NCBI RefSeq assembly: GCF_000157895.3
Contig: NC_022663.1
Span: 868,001 to 932,000 of the forward strand
Length of the DNA stretch: 64,000 bases
Direction of reading: 5' to 3'
Source of the DNA: Mycobacterium kansasii ATCC 12478
GTDB taxonomy: Bacteria; Actinomycetota; Actinomycetes; Mycobacteriales; Mycobacteriaceae
The notes under the pieces are model-generated. The model saw nothing but the letters and a program-made list of their open reading frames with translations, searched no databases and had not been told where the DNA came from. The stretch's first letter is position 1; every line of letters starts with the position of its first letter. This document shows positions 25,932 through 34,645 of the stretch, piece after piece. The position numbers and the translations under genes were made by a program.

Positions 25932-27200
25932 ATGAAGAATTTACTGCGGCGCCAATGCGATGCGGTTTCGAGGCGTTTTGCAGCTTTTCTCCGGAGCCGG
26001 GGCATGAAGCTGCGCTGGTTCGTGGTGCTCGTAGGCGTGACATTGATGGCGTTCGGCGCGGTGATACCGGTTGCCTGTAACCGCCAACCCAGTAATTGCG
26101 GAAATGGTGCCGCGTGCGAGCCCACAAAAGGAGCACCGGACGCGGAACGGGGCCCGGCCGCGGATAGAAAGCACGCGGGTCGATTGTTGGACGCGGCCCA
26201 GCAGTGCGACGACGATATGCACAGCGCCCACCCGCCGGCGGCCTGTTATGTCGTGGTGTCATGGGAGCAAAACCGGAAAATCCCTTATCAGGACGCCATC
26301 GACCTCGCCAAAAAGTTGATGCGGCAAGGGTTCGCGGACGCTCTTTCGGCCGCCTCCGACAAGCCGTGGACTCCCTATTCGCTGCAAGCCTGCAATTGGT
26401 ATCTGGGCGCGCTCGGAGCGATCCTGGATATTCCATATTTCAGAGATCGCGCCTACGACGGCGTCTACGACGAAAAACTGCGTAATGCCGACAAGATGAA
26501 CGAGTTCCTCGCACAAGCGGTCAAGAATCCGGACAGAAGCGGCTGGAAGCTCGTCGGCGTGGGTATCGATCCCGGGTCCACGGTCACGGCCCTGGCAAAT
26601 GAAGGTCAGTTTGTTGTCGCCTCATCGCACAGCATCCCGGGCCGCACCGAATACGGGCACATCGCAATTGCGGCACCGGATTACCTCGATAAAGAATCCG
26701 GTGCGGCGGCAGGCAGTACCGGGCAATGGATCAGATATTCGGTGTATAACGGCACGCCCCACACCACGAAAAGCACCAGGACCAGCGCCATCTTCGGCTC
26801 AAGCGTCACCCCGCCGATCTGGGTGCAGTATGTCGGTAAAGACTGGCTCGTACCGTCAGGAGAAAAGAAACTCCCGTGCGTGGACTTGAACGGCGACGGT
26901 ATCTGTGACGACCTGCCCGGCGGCGGGACACCGCCGTCGCCGACGTATGTCTGCGTCGAGTGCCCCCCTGGCTATCACTGCGGGCACAATCCCGAACGAT
27001 GCATCCCGGACGCAACCACTCCGGTAACGACCAAGCCCTCGTCGCCGCCGGTGACGACCAAACCCTCGACCCCACCAGTGACAACACCACCGGTGACGAC
27101 CAAACCCTCGACGCCGCCGGTGACCACCCCGCCGGTGACAACCAAACCCTCGACCCCGCCGGTGACGACGCCGCCGACCACGACCGAACACCCCGCGTGA
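25932..27200 (+). CDS. Exported/membrane-anchored protein with Ca-loop-like motif and Thr/Pro-rich tail
   Basis: A 422-residue protein of unknown function. A hydrophobic segment at about residues 27-47 ends VIPVAC and then turns to Cys-containing, charged sequence, so it is an anchor or an imperfect lipobox. The middle (about 85-300) is a folded domain I do not recognise. Near residue 320 is DLNGDGICDDLPGG, a DxNxDGxxD loop like EF-hand/thrombospondin type-3 calcium sites, then a Cys-rich piece (CVECPPGYHC), and finally a repetitive tail of VTTKPSTPPVTTPP units. The ATG has GAGGGGG upstream. The tail would span the cell wall. Confidence 0.65.
   Translation: MKNLLRRQCDAVSRRFAAFLRSRGMKLRWFVVLVGVTLMAFGAVIPVACNRQPSNCGNGAACEPTKGAPDAERGPAADRKHAGRLLDAAQQCDDDMHSAHPPAACYVVVSWEQNRKIPYQDAIDLAKKLMRQGFADALSAASDKPWTPYSLQACNWYLGALGAILDIPYFRDRAYDGVYDEKLRNADKMNEFLAQAVKNPDRSGWKLVGVGIDPGSTVTALANEGQFVVASSHSIPGRTEYGHIAIAAPDYLDKESGAAAGSTGQWIRYSVYNGTPHTTKSTRTSAIFGSSVTPPIWVQYVGKDWLVPSGEKKLPCVDLNGDGICDDLPGGGTPPSPTYVCVECPPGYHCGHNPERCIPDATTPVTTKPSSPPVTTKPSTPPVTTPPVTTKPSTPPVTTPPVTTKPSTPPVTTPPTTTEHPA
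27019..27183 (+). repeat. Imperfect tandem repeat encoding a Thr/Pro tail
   Basis: Coding repeat of about 21-42 bp units (e.g. CCGGTGACGACCAAACCCTC) within the 3' end of the exported protein gene, giving PVTTKPSTPPVTT repeats. Lengths of such tails usually vary between strains. Confidence 0.8.
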
Positions 27201-27305
27201 GCGGCTTTCGTCGAGCCCGGCATCACCGCGACGCCCACTCGAATTTTTCCGCGCTGGTGTCGGTCTCGACGCCGCACGAGTCAATCCAGCTCGTGCCGGC
27301 ACACG

Positions 27306-27752
27306 CTATTGCACAGCCACTTTCGCGGTGAAGGTACACGTCGGCGCGTTGTCGCCACCCACGAAGCTGGCGTAGCCGGTGGAGATGGTGGTGGTGCCGC
27401 GGTTGAGCGCCGTGAACGTCCACACCTCGGTGCCGGGTGCGCCCATCATGTCGGTGTCTGGCCGCACATACCGGTGATCGACCTGCTTCAGGACCGTGGC
27501 GTCACCGATCTTCATGTCTTCCGCCCATCGGAACGGAGTGGTGTAATTCGACCCCAGCGTCACCTGCAGCGTGTCACCGACCGACATGCTGACTTCGCGT
27601 TCGATCGCGCTTTGCTTCAACACGTCATCCATCGGGACTTCAATGGTTTTGGTCGCCGGTGGCCGGGCCTTGCTGGCACAGCCGATGCAGCCCAACACCA
27701 CCGACAAGACAACCAAGACGACGGTCACCATGAGCCTGATCTTCATCAACAC
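27306..27752 (-). CDS. Chagasin-like (I42) protease inhibitor lipoprotein
   Basis: A 148-residue lipoprotein. The signal peptide (VVLVVLSVVLGCIGC) ends in a lipobox with lipidated Cys at about residue 25. The mature part has the chagasin/I42 pattern: GSNYTTPFRWAEDM (the NPTTGYxW loop), MMGAPGTEVWTFTALNRGTTTIS (GxPGxE/T loop) and a final beta strand FVGG...FTAKVAV. The family inhibits papain-like cysteine peptidases by inserting three loops. The third loop's RPW-type motif is not obvious, so target spectrum is uncertain. ATGs at 27752 and 27746 are both possible. Confidence 0.75.
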   Translation of the reverse strand: MLMKIRLMVTVVLVVLSVVLGCIGCASKARPPATKTIEVPMDDVLKQSAIEREVSMSVGDTLQVTLGSNYTTPFRWAEDMKIGDATVLKQVDHRYVRPDTDMMGAPGTEVWTFTALNRGTTTISTGYASFVGGDNAPTCTFTAKVAVQ

Positions 27753-27929
27753 CGCCCTTCAATCAGGGTTTGCAGCATAGTCGCCTGATCGGGGTCGCGT
27801 TGGCCGGCAAGGACGTTTGCTTGCCCGGCGAGTGCCGTCGCCCCGGCGAACTCCCGATCTTGTGTCCCGGCGCTCGGTGGCGCGGCGTTTCCGGGCGCGG
27901 GTCCGGCAGTACTCCGGTAACTTCGACGC

Positions 27930-29021
27930 GTGTTTGGCATCATCCGGCCGTGCCGTCACCGGCTCGGTGGCGAACTCACGGCAGTATGGCGAGCGCAGCT
28001 GTGCGGGCTGTGCCTGGCGCTTCGCGACGGCTACGGCCAGGCCGCGCGGATCGCCACCAACTACGACGCCTTGGTGGTCTCGCTGCTGGTCGAGGCGCAG
28101 TTCGACGCGCAACCAACGCGACGGACCGCCGGTCCCTGTCCATTGCGCGGGATGCGGCGCGCGGACGTGGCGACCGGTGAGTGCGTGCGACTGGCCGCCG
28201 TGGTGTCGCTTGCGTTGGCCGCTGCGCGGGTGCGCGATCACGTCGACGACCGTGACGGCGTGGTCGGTGCGGCGCCGGTGCGGGTGGCGGCGCGCCGCAT
28301 CGCCGATCGCTGGGTGCGCCAGGGCACCGGTGCCGGACGCTCCCTCGGATTCGACACCGGTGTGCTGGTCGCCGCGATCGACCGGCAGACCGAGCTCGAG
28401 GCGATGGTCGGTCGGGCGGGCCCGGGCAGCTCGCTACTGCTGGTGACCGAGCCCACCGAGACCGCGGTCGCCGCGGCCTTCGCACATACCGCGGTGTTGG
28501 CCGGCCGACCGGCCAACCAGGAGCCACTGCGTGAGGTCGGGCGGCTGTTCGGGCGGATCGCGCATGTCCTCGACGCGGTCGAGGATTGCCGCGACGACGC
28601 AGCTCACGGAAAGTGGAACCCGTTGGCGGCCACGGGGACATCTGTCGCGGCGGCCCGCACCCTGTGCGACGACGCGGCGCTGGGCATCGAACTGGCATTG
28701 GCCGACGTCGACTTCACCGACGGACGACTGGCGCGGCGGTTGCTGACCCGCGAGGTGCGCCGGGCGATATCGCGCACCTTCAATCGAGCCGGTTACACCG
28801 TGCGCGGCGGGACACCGCATGGCGAGCAGGACGGGATCAACTTCGGCGACCAGGCGATGGGCGCCGGCCCCTTCCCGGGCGATCCGGGTGAGCTACCGCC
28901 CAATCCGGAGCAAAGTCCCAAACAGGGATGCTGGAACACCTGCACCGACGCATGTTGCTGTGACTGCTGCTGCGACGAAGACTGCTGCTGCGACTGCGGC
29001 GACTGCTGCGACTGCTCCTAG
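27930..29021 (+). CDS. DUF5685 family protein with a cysteine-rich C-terminal tail
   Basis: A 363-residue protein starting at GTG. The N-terminus (MFGIIRPCRHRL...AQLCGLCLALRDGYGQAARIATNYD) and the acidic motif HVLDAVEDCRDDAAHGKWNPL around residue 215-235 match DUF5685, whose function is unknown; the Asp-rich motif hints at metal binding. The last 30 residues hold 15 cysteines in runs such as CCCDCCCDEDCCC mixed with Asp, strongly suggesting metal or cofactor binding. No export signal. An antiporter gene follows by 51 bp on the same strand. Confidence 0.75.
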   Translation: MFGIIRPCRHRLGGELTAVWRAQLCGLCLALRDGYGQAARIATNYDALVVSLLVEAQFDAQPTRRTAGPCPLRGMRRADVATGECVRLAAVVSLALAAARVRDHVDDRDGVVGAAPVRVAARRIADRWVRQGTGAGRSLGFDTGVLVAAIDRQTELEAMVGRAGPGSSLLLVTEPTETAVAAAFAHTAVLAGRPANQEPLREVGRLFGRIAHVLDAVEDCRDDAAHGKWNPLAATGTSVAAARTLCDDAALGIELALADVDFTDGRLARRLLTREVRRAISRTFNRAGYTVRGGTPHGEQDGINFGDQAMGAGPFPGDPGELPPNPEQSPKQGCWNTCTDACCCDCCCDEDCCCDCGDCCDCS

Positions 29022-29072
29022 TTCAGGCCGTGTGGTCGCGGGATCGATGCGTCCGTAGGCGAAGATGGGCTG

Positions 29073-30665
29073 GTGTTCGGCCTCGTCGTTATCGTCACGC
29101 TCGTCGCCATTGTGGTTGCCGGAACCGTTCTGGGTCGCCGCTACCGGGTGGGACCGCCGGTCTTGCTCATCCTGCTGGGCGCGCTGCTGGGTCTCATCCC
29201 CCGTTTCGGAAGCGTCGAGATCGACGGCGAAATCGTGCTGCTGCTATTCCTCCCGGCCATCCTTTACTGGGAAAGCCTGAACACCAGCTTCCGCGAAATC
29301 CGCTGGAACTTGCGCGTCATCATCATGTTCAGCGTCGGTCTGGTGATTGCCACCGCGGTGGCCGTGTCATGGACAGCGCGAGCGTTCGGCATGGAGTCAC
29401 ACGCTGCGGCGGTGCTGGGTGCGGTGCTCTCGCCCACCGACGCCGCCGCGGTAGCCGGCCTGGCCAAACGATTGCCGCGGCGCACGCTCACCGTCTTGAA
29501 AGGCGAGAGCCTCATCAACGACGGAACGGCGCTGGTCCTATTCGCCGTGACCGTGGCCGTCGCCGAAGGCGCGCCGGGGATCGGGCCGGCGGCCCTGGTC
29601 GGCCGTTTTGTCGTGTCCTATCTGGGCGGGATCACCGCGGGGCTGCTGGTCGGGGGGCTGGTGACGATGCTGCGCCGCAGGATTGACGCACCGCTCGAGG
29701 AAGGAGCCCTGAGCATGATGACGCCGTTCGCGGCGTTCCTGCTCGCCCAATCGCTGCATTGCAGCGGCGTCGTCGCGGTCATGGTGTCAGCGCTGGTACT
29801 CGCCTACACCGGCCCGCGGGTGATTCGGGCGCGTTCCCGCCTGCAATCGTTCGCATTCTGGGACATCTCGACTTTCCTCATCAACGGGTCGTTGTGGGTC
29901 TTCGTCGGGGTCCAGATCCCCGGCGCGATCGAGCACATCTCCGACGTCGGCGGCGGACTGCGTCGTGCGACCGTCCTGGCACTAGTCGTTGCGGGGGTGG
30001 TCGTCGCAACCCGAATCGTGTGGGTCGAGGTGACCAGCCTGGTGGGACGCGCGGTGGACCGGTCCATGCGCAAACCCCACCGCTACGTCGGCTTTCGCCA
30101 GCGCTGTGTGACCAGCTGGGCCGGATTCCGCGGCGCGGTTTCACTTGCGGCAGCGCTCGCGGTCCCGATGACTACGCGAAGCGGCGCACCGTTCCCCGAC
30201 CGCAACCTGATCATCTTTGTCGTCTCGATCGTGATTCTGGTGACGGTGTTGGTCCAGGGCAGCTCACTGCCCGCGGTGGTCCGCTGGGCCCGGATGCCGG
30301 ACGACGTCACTCGTGCCGACGAATTGCAGTTGGCCCGGACTCGCAGCGCCGAAGCCGCGCTGGAAGCCTTGCCGGCGGTCGCCGACGCGCTCGGGGCCGG
30401 CACCGAGGTTGTGAAACGCCTGCAGCGCGATTATGAGGAACGCGCCGAACTGGTCGGGGCCAGCGGCGCCGACTCCGCGACCAGCGATCTGGCGGCACAA
30501 TGCGATCTGGTCCGGCAAGTCCGGCTCGGCGTTCTGCAATATCAGCGGCAGGCCGTCACCGCGCTGCGCAACAAAAACCTGATCGACGACATTGTGCTGC
30601 GTGAAGTCCAGGCGGAAATGGATCTGCAGGAAGTGCAACTTCTCGACCCGGCCGACGCAGAGTAA
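29073..30665 (+). CDS. Na+/H+ antiporter (CPA1/NhaP family)
   Basis: A 530-residue membrane protein. About 12 transmembrane helices fill residues 1-410, with the CPA1 core motifs LSPTDAAAVAGL and GESLINDGTALVLFAV (ND motif, ion-binding Asp). A soluble C-terminal region of about 120 residues follows. It exchanges Na+ (or K+) for H+. Starts at GTG 51 bp after the DUF5685 gene, and a strong hairpin lies downstream at 30761-30787. Confidence 0.92.
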   Translation: MFGLVVIVTLVAIVVAGTVLGRRYRVGPPVLLILLGALLGLIPRFGSVEIDGEIVLLLFLPAILYWESLNTSFREIRWNLRVIIMFSVGLVIATAVAVSWTARAFGMESHAAAVLGAVLSPTDAAAVAGLAKRLPRRTLTVLKGESLINDGTALVLFAVTVAVAEGAPGIGPAALVGRFVVSYLGGITAGLLVGGLVTMLRRRIDAPLEEGALSMMTPFAAFLLAQSLHCSGVVAVMVSALVLAYTGPRVIRARSRLQSFAFWDISTFLINGSLWVFVGVQIPGAIEHISDVGGGLRRATVLALVVAGVVVATRIVWVEVTSLVGRAVDRSMRKPHRYVGFRQRCVTSWAGFRGAVSLAAALAVPMTTRSGAPFPDRNLIIFVVSIVILVTVLVQGSSLPAVVRWARMPDDVTRADELQLARTRSAEAALEALPAVADALGAGTEVVKRLQRDYEERAELVGASGADSATSDLAAQCDLVRQVRLGVLQYQRQAVTALRNKNLIDDIVLREVQAEMDLQEVQLLDPADAE

Positions 30666-30760
30666 CGGAATGCGTTCTGGCGCGAGCTGTTCGATGAACC
30701 GCTGCTGACCACATACTCGCCGGATCAAACCAGCAGAACAGATGTTGTCGAGGTAACCGG

Positions 30761-30787
30761 CCGGCCCGCACGGCACGGTCGGGCCGG
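30761..30787 (+). terminator. Hairpin downstream of the antiporter gene
   Basis: CCGGCCCG, an 11-base loop, then exact complement CGGGCCGG, 95 bp after the stop. GC-rich stem without a clear T-run, as is common in mycobacteria. Confidence 0.45.
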
Positions 30788-31210
30788 GGCTAGACGGCAT
30801 GGCTGCGCTCGGCTTGCGATTCAGGAACTTTCTTGGGCCGCAACGATGTTCAGCGCCGATCGTTATGCGGCGCCGCCTGTGCTGTTTTCCGCCGCTGCCG
30901 GCGAGGTCGCCGGCGGCGATCGTGGTTGGTGCCATGACCGCCGGCTTCAGCCGGCGTTTCGGCCGATGCGACCGTGCCGATCAACCCGACGGCACTGCTT
31001 ACTTCGCTTGGCAATTCGGAAAGTTGAGGCAAAAGCCCCATGCCGGGCGGGGCCGGCGCGACGACCATGTTCCACATGACCAGCTGCAGTAGCCGACGGG
31101 AAACGGCTCCATCTGCGCCCGGGTCGCGGGCCGACACCGGTACGCCCTCGTCCGCCGGCAAGCACCTACCTCAAGAGCAAACCAATTGGAAACACCGAGA
31201 GAGGAATACC
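30788..31210 (+). other. Gene-free stretch before the second OsmC gene
   Basis: 423 bases with no supported gene. Short open frames occur on both strands but show no motif. It should hold the promoter of the OsmC gene at 31211. Confidence 0.4.
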
Positions 31211-31774
31211 ATGACCACGATGAACGCTCCTGTCGACAATGGGGTCAACGTCGACGTCCTGCTAGACGCCCGTACCGCACTGTCCGAGAAGCCAGAACTT
31301 GCCCAATTCACATGGCGCACAAGGCATAATTGGGTCAGCGGCACGCACAGTCGGGCCACCGTCGATACGTTCTACGGATTGGGAACAGAACAGCGGCACA
31401 AGACGGCCTTCACCTACGACGTCGATCATCCATCGGCATTCGCCGGAGACGACAACGGCGCCGCCCCGGTCGAGTACGTATTGGTCGCGCTCGGCGGCTG
31501 CCTGACCGCCGGAATCGCGTCGATCGCCCAGCGGCGTGGGATTCAGTTGCGTTCGGTGCGCGCGACCGTCGAGGCCGGGGAAGACATTCTCGGCATCCTC
31601 GGCGCGGACCCCACCGTCCGCAACGGTTTCAACGGCATCAAGGTGACCTACCGGATCGACGCTGACGCTACGGCGGAGGAGATCAGAGCGCTGGTCGCCC
31701 AGTCACAGAAGCGCTCCGCGGTCTACGACGTCGTGACCAACCCGACCGACGTCATCGTCGACGTCGTCGACTGA
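31211..31774 (+). CDS. OsmC family protein (second paralog)
   Basis: A 187-residue OsmC protein, similar along most of its length to that at 4345-4917 (shared: VDNGVNVD, VEYVxVALGGCLTAGIASIAQ, VRNGF, EEIxALVAQSQKRSAV, NPTDV). It keeps the single reactive Cys in ALGGCLTAG and also has serine where the second Cys is normally found. Unlike its paralog it stands alone. ATG 31211 follows GAGAGGAAT. Confidence 0.88.
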   Translation: MTTMNAPVDNGVNVDVLLDARTALSEKPELAQFTWRTRHNWVSGTHSRATVDTFYGLGTEQRHKTAFTYDVDHPSAFAGDDNGAAPVEYVLVALGGCLTAGIASIAQRRGIQLRSVRATVEAGEDILGILGADPTVRNGFNGIKVTYRIDADATAEEIRALVAQSQKRSAVYDVVTNPTDVIVDVVD

Positions 31775-31949
31775 AGCCCCGAAGCGCAAGTCATCCAGGA
31801 TAATTCGCTGCCGGGCGATGCTGTTGCGGCGCAACTCGATGTCGACCCCGGGCAGCGACTGAGACTTCACTCGAGTTGTGGAGTTTCGCATCAAGGACCA
31901 CGAACTCGAACACAATCGACATGCGCAACGCGCCGACGTCGTAGGTCTA

Positions 31950-32641
31950 TCAGCCGTCTTCGCCGTCTTCGTCTGCGTGGAGGAGTTTTTCGGGTGATGC
32001 ATGGTGTTGGTGCGGGGTTGGTCCGTTGATCCAGACGAGTCGAGGGTGGGGGTATCCATTCGGTGTCGCCGTGGGTGTTTTGCGGGTGCTCCAGCCTTTG
32101 TCGGCTAACGGGTGGTGGCCGCCGCAGGCGAAGGTGAGTTGGTTTACGTCGGCGCTGGGGGATTGGGCGTAGGGAATGACGTGGTGGACCACGCAGAAGT
32201 AGCCCTTGACGTCACAACCCGGCGCGCTGCACCCGCGCTCCTTGCCATACAACACGATTCGCTGCCCCGGCGCGGCCAGCCGTTTGCTGTGATACAGCGC
32301 CAACGCCTGACCGCCGTCGAAAACCGCCAGATAATGGCGGGCGTGGCGGGCCAGCCGAATCACATCGCTCATCGGCAGCAGGGTGCCGCCGCCGGTGAGT
32401 CCCTGTCCGGCAGCGGCTTCCAGCTCGGCCAGGGCCAGGTTGTTGATCAGCTGATGCTCAGCCACCGGCAGGTGCCGGCGTAGCTTTCACACCGCTCCAC
32501 CAACGCCAACCACTCCGGGGTGGTCAACGCATCAAAGCTCAGATCCACCAACACATCCAGCGCGGCGTCCACAGCATCAAAGACCGCCGTGACCGTCTCC
32601 GGATCCACGACACCCCGCAATCTATCGACCGACACCGACAA
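31950..32641 (-). pseudogene. 13E12-repeat family (DUF222/HNH) gene, copy 1, internally deleted
   Basis: Reading from about 32641, the N-terminus (VVDPETVTAVFDAVDAALDVLVDLSFDALTTPEWL) leads into a frameshift near 32465, after which AEHQLINNLA is joined directly to LAELEAAAGQGL. Compared with copy 2 at 48855, some 200 residues of the DUF222 domain are missing. The C-terminal HNH nuclease core is present (GCDVKGYFCVVHHVIPY...CGGHHPLADKGW). So the nuclease half survives but the gene is broken. It is inverted relative to copy 2. Confidence 0.85.
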
Positions 32642-32788
32642 GAAACGCCGCCGTCAGTCTACAGAAACCAAAGAGACACAGGTGATTAGACGGCTTGCGC
32701 CTGATTGACACCAGACCCGCGAAAGTGACGGCCGACGACTTTGAACCTCAACGGGTCAATCCGACGCGGGCCCCATCGCCGGCGGAAT

Positions 32789-34039
32789 TCAGCCCACCGC
32801 ACACGGCAACCGCTTGATCCCGTGGAAGAACGAGGACCGCAACCGGTCGGGCGGCCCGGTGACCGTCAGGCCGGGCACGCACGGGTACAACTCTTCCAGC
32901 ATCACCCGCAGCTCCAGACGGGCCAGCTGAGCGCCCAGACAAAAGTGCACTCCCCCGCCGCCGAACGCGACATGGTCGGCATCCGGGCGGGAGATGTCGA
33001 ATTCGGCGGCCCGCTCGAACACGTCCTCGTCGCGGTTGGCCGACAGGTAGTGCATGAGCACCCAGTCGCCGGCCGGGATGTGCTGGCCGCGGATCACGAC
33101 ATCGCGAGTGACGGTGCGGCGGAAGTGCATCACCGGGGTGGCCCAGCGCAGCAGCTCCTCCACGGCGGGCTGGACCGCGTCACGATCACGGGCCAGCGTC
33201 GCCTGCTGGTCGGGATGCTCGGAAAGCGCCAGGATGCCGTGGCTGAGTGTGTTGCGGGTGGTCTCGTTGCCGGCGATCGCCAGCAGCAGGAAGAATTCAT
33301 TGAGCTGGTCGCGGTTGAGCCGGTCGCCGTCGACCTCGGCGGCCAGTAGCGCCGACAGGATATCGTCGGTGAGGCCGTGCTTTTGCCGGTGCGCGACCAA
33401 TTCGCCGCAGTAGGCAAACATTTCGGCAGCGGCCTGCCCGAGGGCCTCGGGCGTCGGAGCGTAGTCGGGATCCTCGATTCCCAGACTCCCGATCGCGTTG
33501 CTCCAGCGGAAGACGTTCATCCGGTCTTCGGCAGGCACACCCAGTATGTCGGCGATCACCTGCAGCGATATTTCCGCGGAAATGTCCGTGACGGCGTCGA
33601 ATTCGCCCTTGTCTACGATGTTGGCGACGATGTCGCGGGCGACTTGGCGCATTCGCGGTTCCAGGCGCAGCACATTGCGGGCGGTGAAGCCCTGGTTGAT
33701 CAGCTTGCGGTAGTGAACATGCCGCGGCGGATCGATTCCCGGCAGCATGGCCGAGGTGGGCGCCGCCTCAACCTTCACCAAGGTATTTCCCGTGCTGCTG
33801 GCGAACGTCTCACTGTCGCGGCTGACCAGTCGCACATCGGAGTGCCGGGTCAACAACCACGTAGTGGGTAGCCCGGACAGTTGCATCGGATGCACTGGGG
33901 CATGGGCCCGTAACCTGGCCAACGCGTCGAACGGGGCCCCGGCGAGGTACGTGTCGGGGTTCAGCACGACGGCGGCATCCCGCCCGGCCATGCTGTCCTG
34001 GTTTTCGACAATCAATGAACTGAGCTTCGGGGTGCTCAT
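32789..34039 (-). CDS. Cytochrome P450
   Basis: A 416-residue bacterial P450. The I-helix oxygen-binding motif is AGNETT, the ExxR is EELLR, and the heme loop FGGGGVHFCLGAQLAR carries the cysteine ligand. The sequence GIDPPRHVHYRKLINQGFT is typical of actinobacterial P450s. Subfamily was not assigned. Its start overlaps the stop of the TetR gene by 4 bases (ATGA), so the regulator and P450 are one unit, and the LLM-oxidoreductase genes are divergent. Substrate unknown; FprA and FdxC encoded at 17-18.8 kb could reduce it. Confidence 0.92.
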   Translation of the reverse strand: MSTPKLSSLIVENQDSMAGRDAAVVLNPDTYLAGAPFDALARLRAHAPVHPMQLSGLPTTWLLTRHSDVRLVSRDSETFASSTGNTLVKVEAAPTSAMLPGIDPPRHVHYRKLINQGFTARNVLRLEPRMRQVARDIVANIVDKGEFDAVTDISAEISLQVIADILGVPAEDRMNVFRWSNAIGSLGIEDPDYAPTPEALGQAAAEMFAYCGELVAHRQKHGLTDDILSALLAAEVDGDRLNRDQLNEFFLLLAIAGNETTRNTLSHGILALSEHPDQQATLARDRDAVQPAVEELLRWATPVMHFRRTVTRDVVIRGQHIPAGDWVLMHYLSANRDEDVFERAAEFDISRPDADHVAFGGGGVHFCLGAQLARLELRVMLEELYPCVPGLTVTGPPDRLRSSFFHGIKRLPCAVG

Positions 34040-34584
34040 CGATGCTCCGCGCGCGCCTTGATACCCGCGATGATGACGTCGAGCCCGGCCCGGAACCGCG
34101 ATTCGGGCTGACGCTTGCCGCGGGACTCGTCCAGACTGATCGAGCCGAGCAGATAGGTATACAGCACCGTATGTGCCGCGCTGGCAACGCCTTTGGTGAG
34201 CCCGGCTTCGGCTAGAAGCGCGCGGCTGACCTTGTCCAGGCGGCGCGCCCGATCCCCACCGCCACTGGTCTGCAGGACACCGGCGACACCGGGGACGTCA
34301 AGCATCACTTCCCTTGCGGCACAGTAGAGCTCGGTGAGCCGGACGTCCCAGGACCCGGCTTCGGGTTCGGGGATGTCGGTCAGCACCGCCTCGGCGAGCA
34401 GATCCAGCGCGGCTTGCTTTCCCGGGACGTGGTAGTACACCGACGGCACCGCGGCGCCGAGTTCGGCGGCGAGCTCACGCATCGTCACCTGCTGGACACC
34501 GACCCGCCGGGCCAGGCTGTGCAGGCATGCCACCACCCGAGTGCGGTCCAGCTCGCCGTAGCCACGCCGTTCCGCGGACGTCAT
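34036..34584 (-). CDS. TetR family regulator (TetR_C class)
   Basis: A 182-residue regulator with an N-terminal HTH at about 25-65 (VGVQQVTMRELAAELGAAVPSVYYHVPGKQAALDLLAEAVL). It is co-transcribed with the P450 gene and divergent from the LLM-oxidoreductase gene. The 61-bp divergent region has two 18-bp direct repeats that may be its binding sites. Confidence 0.88.
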   Translation of the reverse strand: MTSAERRGYGELDRTRVVACLHSLARRVGVQQVTMRELAAELGAAVPSVYYHVPGKQAALDLLAEAVLTDIPEPEAGSWDVRLTELYCAAREVMLDVPGVAGVLQTSGGGDRARRLDKVSRALLAEAGLTKGVASAAHTVLYTYLLGSISLDESRGKRQPESRFRAGLDVIIAGIKARAEHR

Positions 34585-34596
34585 CGAGCTACCCCG

Positions 34597-34636
34597 ATTC
34601 GATCAACGTTAGAAAGCAATTCGAGCACTGTTAGAA
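34597..34636. promoter_or_regulatory. Pair of 18-bp direct repeats in the divergent promoter
   Basis: ATTCGA-tcaac-GTTAGAA (34597-34614) and ATTCGA-gcact-GTTAGAA (34619-34636): 13 of 18 positions fixed, period 22 bp, that is about two helical turns, so both lie on the same DNA face. Likely regulator sites or promoter elements. Confidence 0.6.
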
Positions 34637-34645
34637 TCTATCGCG

